Shown here: piece by piece, positions 62,711 to 64,000 of the stretch
Layout of the letters: each line of letters opens with the position of its first letter
How positions within the stretch are numbered: position 1 is the first letter of the stretch
Assembly: GCA_031180825.1 (NCBI GenBank)
Contig: JAPSLM010000002.1
Location: 310,001 to 374,000 of the forward strand
Source: Paenibacillus sp.
Lineage (GTDB): Bacteria > Bacillota > Bacilli > Paenibacillales > NBRC-103111
Length of the DNA stretch: 64,000 bases
Reading direction: 5' to 3'
Made by a program: the position numbers and the translations under genes
The notes under the pieces: model-generated
Seen by the model: the letters and a program-made list of their open reading frames with translations, nothing else
Database searches by the model: none
Told to the model about the DNA's origin: nothing

Positions 62711-64000
62711 ATGAACAACTTGAATCAAAATACGCTTTATCCATGGGCCGGCAAGCTTTCCATTTATGAGTACATCGCGTCTGCGCTGGACGGTCAGGGC
62801 CGCCTCACCGATGCCAGGCTGCCGGATGACGAGGAGTATTGGGCCGGACATGCCGTGCGCTGGGTCGCGGGAGGTCTGGACGGAACGTTCAGCCACCATA
62901 CCGCAGGGCAAACGGATACGGCGAAGGTGCAGGCGCTGGTGCAGCTTCTCGTCAAGCAAAGCCGGAGTCCGGGCAACAAGACAAGGCGCGCTACATACCT
63001 CCGCTTGATGCAGGAGGATGTGCTGAGCGTCATTGACCCGCTGGTGGAATCGCTGCGGGAGCACCCCGGCGTCGTCATTCCGAATCTGTACCAGGAAGCG
63101 GAATGGTTCGCGAGATTCGGGGCGCACCGCAATGTCGTCAAGCTGGGGATTGCGCTGCTGGGCCAGTTCGAAACCGAGCGACACCGGGAGCTGATCGTTA
63201 CGCTGGGCAAGCATGACGAATTCACGCTCTATTCGGCGGTTGCAATCCGGGGCAGCCTGGATCGCGCGAACGAGACGCTGTTCGAGTTGGCCAAGGACGT
63301 GGACGGCTGGGGAAAAATCCAACTGGTCGAGCGTCTGGAGCCGCAGACGCAGGAAATCCAGGATTGGCTGCTTCGTCACGGATGCCGCAACAGCGTCATG
63401 AACGAATATTTGGCCTTCTATTGCGCGCGTAACGGCGGGCTGGCCGAAGCGCTGTCGCAAGCCTCCGTAGATCCGGAGCTGTATGACGGGGCAGGAGTCA
63501 TCCTCTCCGCGCTGCTGGCCGGGGGGCCTGCCGAAGATATCGACGACTACGAGGACGCAGCATCGGCGGTGAGCGATTTTCTAAGGCACTCCCAGACGAT
63601 GTGCGCTACCGTGGCGCAGCTAACGGTTATGACGGATATTTATGATTTTCTCAACGAAGAAGGGCAGCGCTGGGAATGGCGGTACGAGCGGGGCTGGTCC
63701 GGCGACCTGCGCGAAGCCTGCAAGCGGCTGTGCGAGAATGTCATCCGCGACGAAAAATGGCCGGCCAACGTATGGGAAAGCATCCGGTCGCAGGACAGCG
63801 CGGTACGCCAGCATGCGATCTGCGCGGCCAAACAGCTTCGAATGGACATCTGGGAGGAGCTGTTCGGGCAGCTGCAGGTGCATCCGCTGGACAGCGGCTT
63901 GTATTACCAGCTTGCGCAAACGGATGTGCCCGAGCGGATGGACTGCTTGGTCCGGTATGCGGAAGCGCACCTTCCGCTGGAGGAGATCGCCAGCGGCCCG
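62711..64000 (+). CDS. Large unrecognised protein of the Ro60 locus, 3' truncated by window edge
   Basis: The frame is open from ATG 62711 (or TTG 62702, which has a better spaced GGGAG) to the end of the window, at least 430 residues. It is mostly helical with repeated Leu/Ala patterns (KVQALVQLLVKQSRSPGNKT, RNVVKLGIALLGQFETERHR, FTLYSAVAIRGSLDRANETL), like HEAT/ARM repeats, and has no catalytic motif in the visible part. It starts 9 bp after the nucleotidyltransferase gene, so the two are one transcript. I do not recognise the family. Confidence 0.75.
   Translation, partial: MNNLNQNTLYPWAGKLSIYEYIASALDGQGRLTDARLPDDEEYWAGHAVRWVAGGLDGTFSHHTAGQTDTAKVQALVQLLVKQSRSPGNKTRRATYLRLMQEDVLSVIDPLVESLREHPGVVIPNLYQEAEWFARFGAHRNVVKLGIALLGQFETERHRELIVTLGKHDEFTLYSAVAIRGSLDRANETLFELAKDVDGWGKIQLVERLEPQTQEIQDWLLRHGCRNSVMNEYLAFYCARNGGLAEALSQASVDPELYDGAGVILSALLAGGPAEDIDDYEDAASAVSDFLRHSQTMCATVAQLTVMTDIYDFLNEEGQRWEWRYERGWSGDLREACKRLCENVIRDEKWPANVWESIRSQDSAVRQHAICAAKQLRMDIWEELFGQLQVHPLDSGLYYQLAQTDVPERMDCLVRYAEAHLPLEEIASGP

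Overview
The window looks like chromosomal DNA of a Gram-positive, spore-forming Paenibacillaceae bacterium (Paenibacillus or a close relative). This rests on strong AAAGGAGG-type ribosome binding sites, lipoprotein substrate-binding proteins with LplA/LplB/YtcP-type sugar permeases, a large membrane AraC sensor-regulator, a YtrA-type GntR operon, a ComP-type kinase, a Kbl/Tdh pair and a bacillolysin-type protease. The backbone is GC-rich. Several AT-rich accessory patches are full of broken mobile elements.

Layout. 0-11.3 kb: the 3' part of an alanine/sodium symporter; a GntR-controlled operon of a small multidrug-export protein, a membrane protein and an ABC ATPase; a decayed argininosuccinate-lyase-like gene, an amidohydrolase and a complete MalEFG-type sugar importer with a TetR gene; and an orphan siderophore-binding lipoprotein behind a near-perfect Fur box. 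11.4-16.5 kb: accessory patch with a secreted protein, IS630 and IS1182 remnants, a lincosamide nucleotidyltransferase-like gene behind a leader peptide and an SD-sequestering hairpin, a truncated secreted-protein gene with a small membrane partner, and a truncated TetR gene whose operator survives. 16.6-30 kb: an Old Yellow Enzyme, an XRE-cupin regulator divergent from tdh-kbl, a phosphodiesterase, a SUKH protein, an M24 peptidase overlapping a frameshifted HAD gene, and a frameshifted MocR regulator divergent from a dienoyl-CoA reductase-like enzyme and an acyl-CoA synthetase.

30-46 kb: second accessory patch with an IS4 remnant, a bacteriocin-like secreted protein plus a 36-residue membrane peptide, an M4 protease with two FN3 domains and a chitin-binding domain, an orphan mosaic ComP kinase, a segment present twice with complementary losses, a 5' fragment of a group II intron placed directly behind a terminator, a methyltransferase with a short leader ORF, SstT and an IS110 remnant. 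46-55.5 kb: a WG/Sel1-repeat protein, then an AraC/cache regulator divergent from a second sugar ABC operon with a Gfo/Idh oxidoreductase.

55.6-64 kb: the most interesting region. A 16-unit 39/40-bp minisatellite is followed by two WYL regulators, an intergenic region that folds into two Y-RNA-like transcripts, a Ro60/TROVE protein, an RlaP-like nucleotidyltransferase and an unrecognised large protein running off the end. The first Y RNA carries a circularly permuted tRNA: anticodon arm, T arm, an acceptor stem closed by a loop, then the D arm, all mounted on a 12-bp stem with one bulged A. Together these look like a Ro60/Y RNA-linked RNA-processing or RNA-repair locus.
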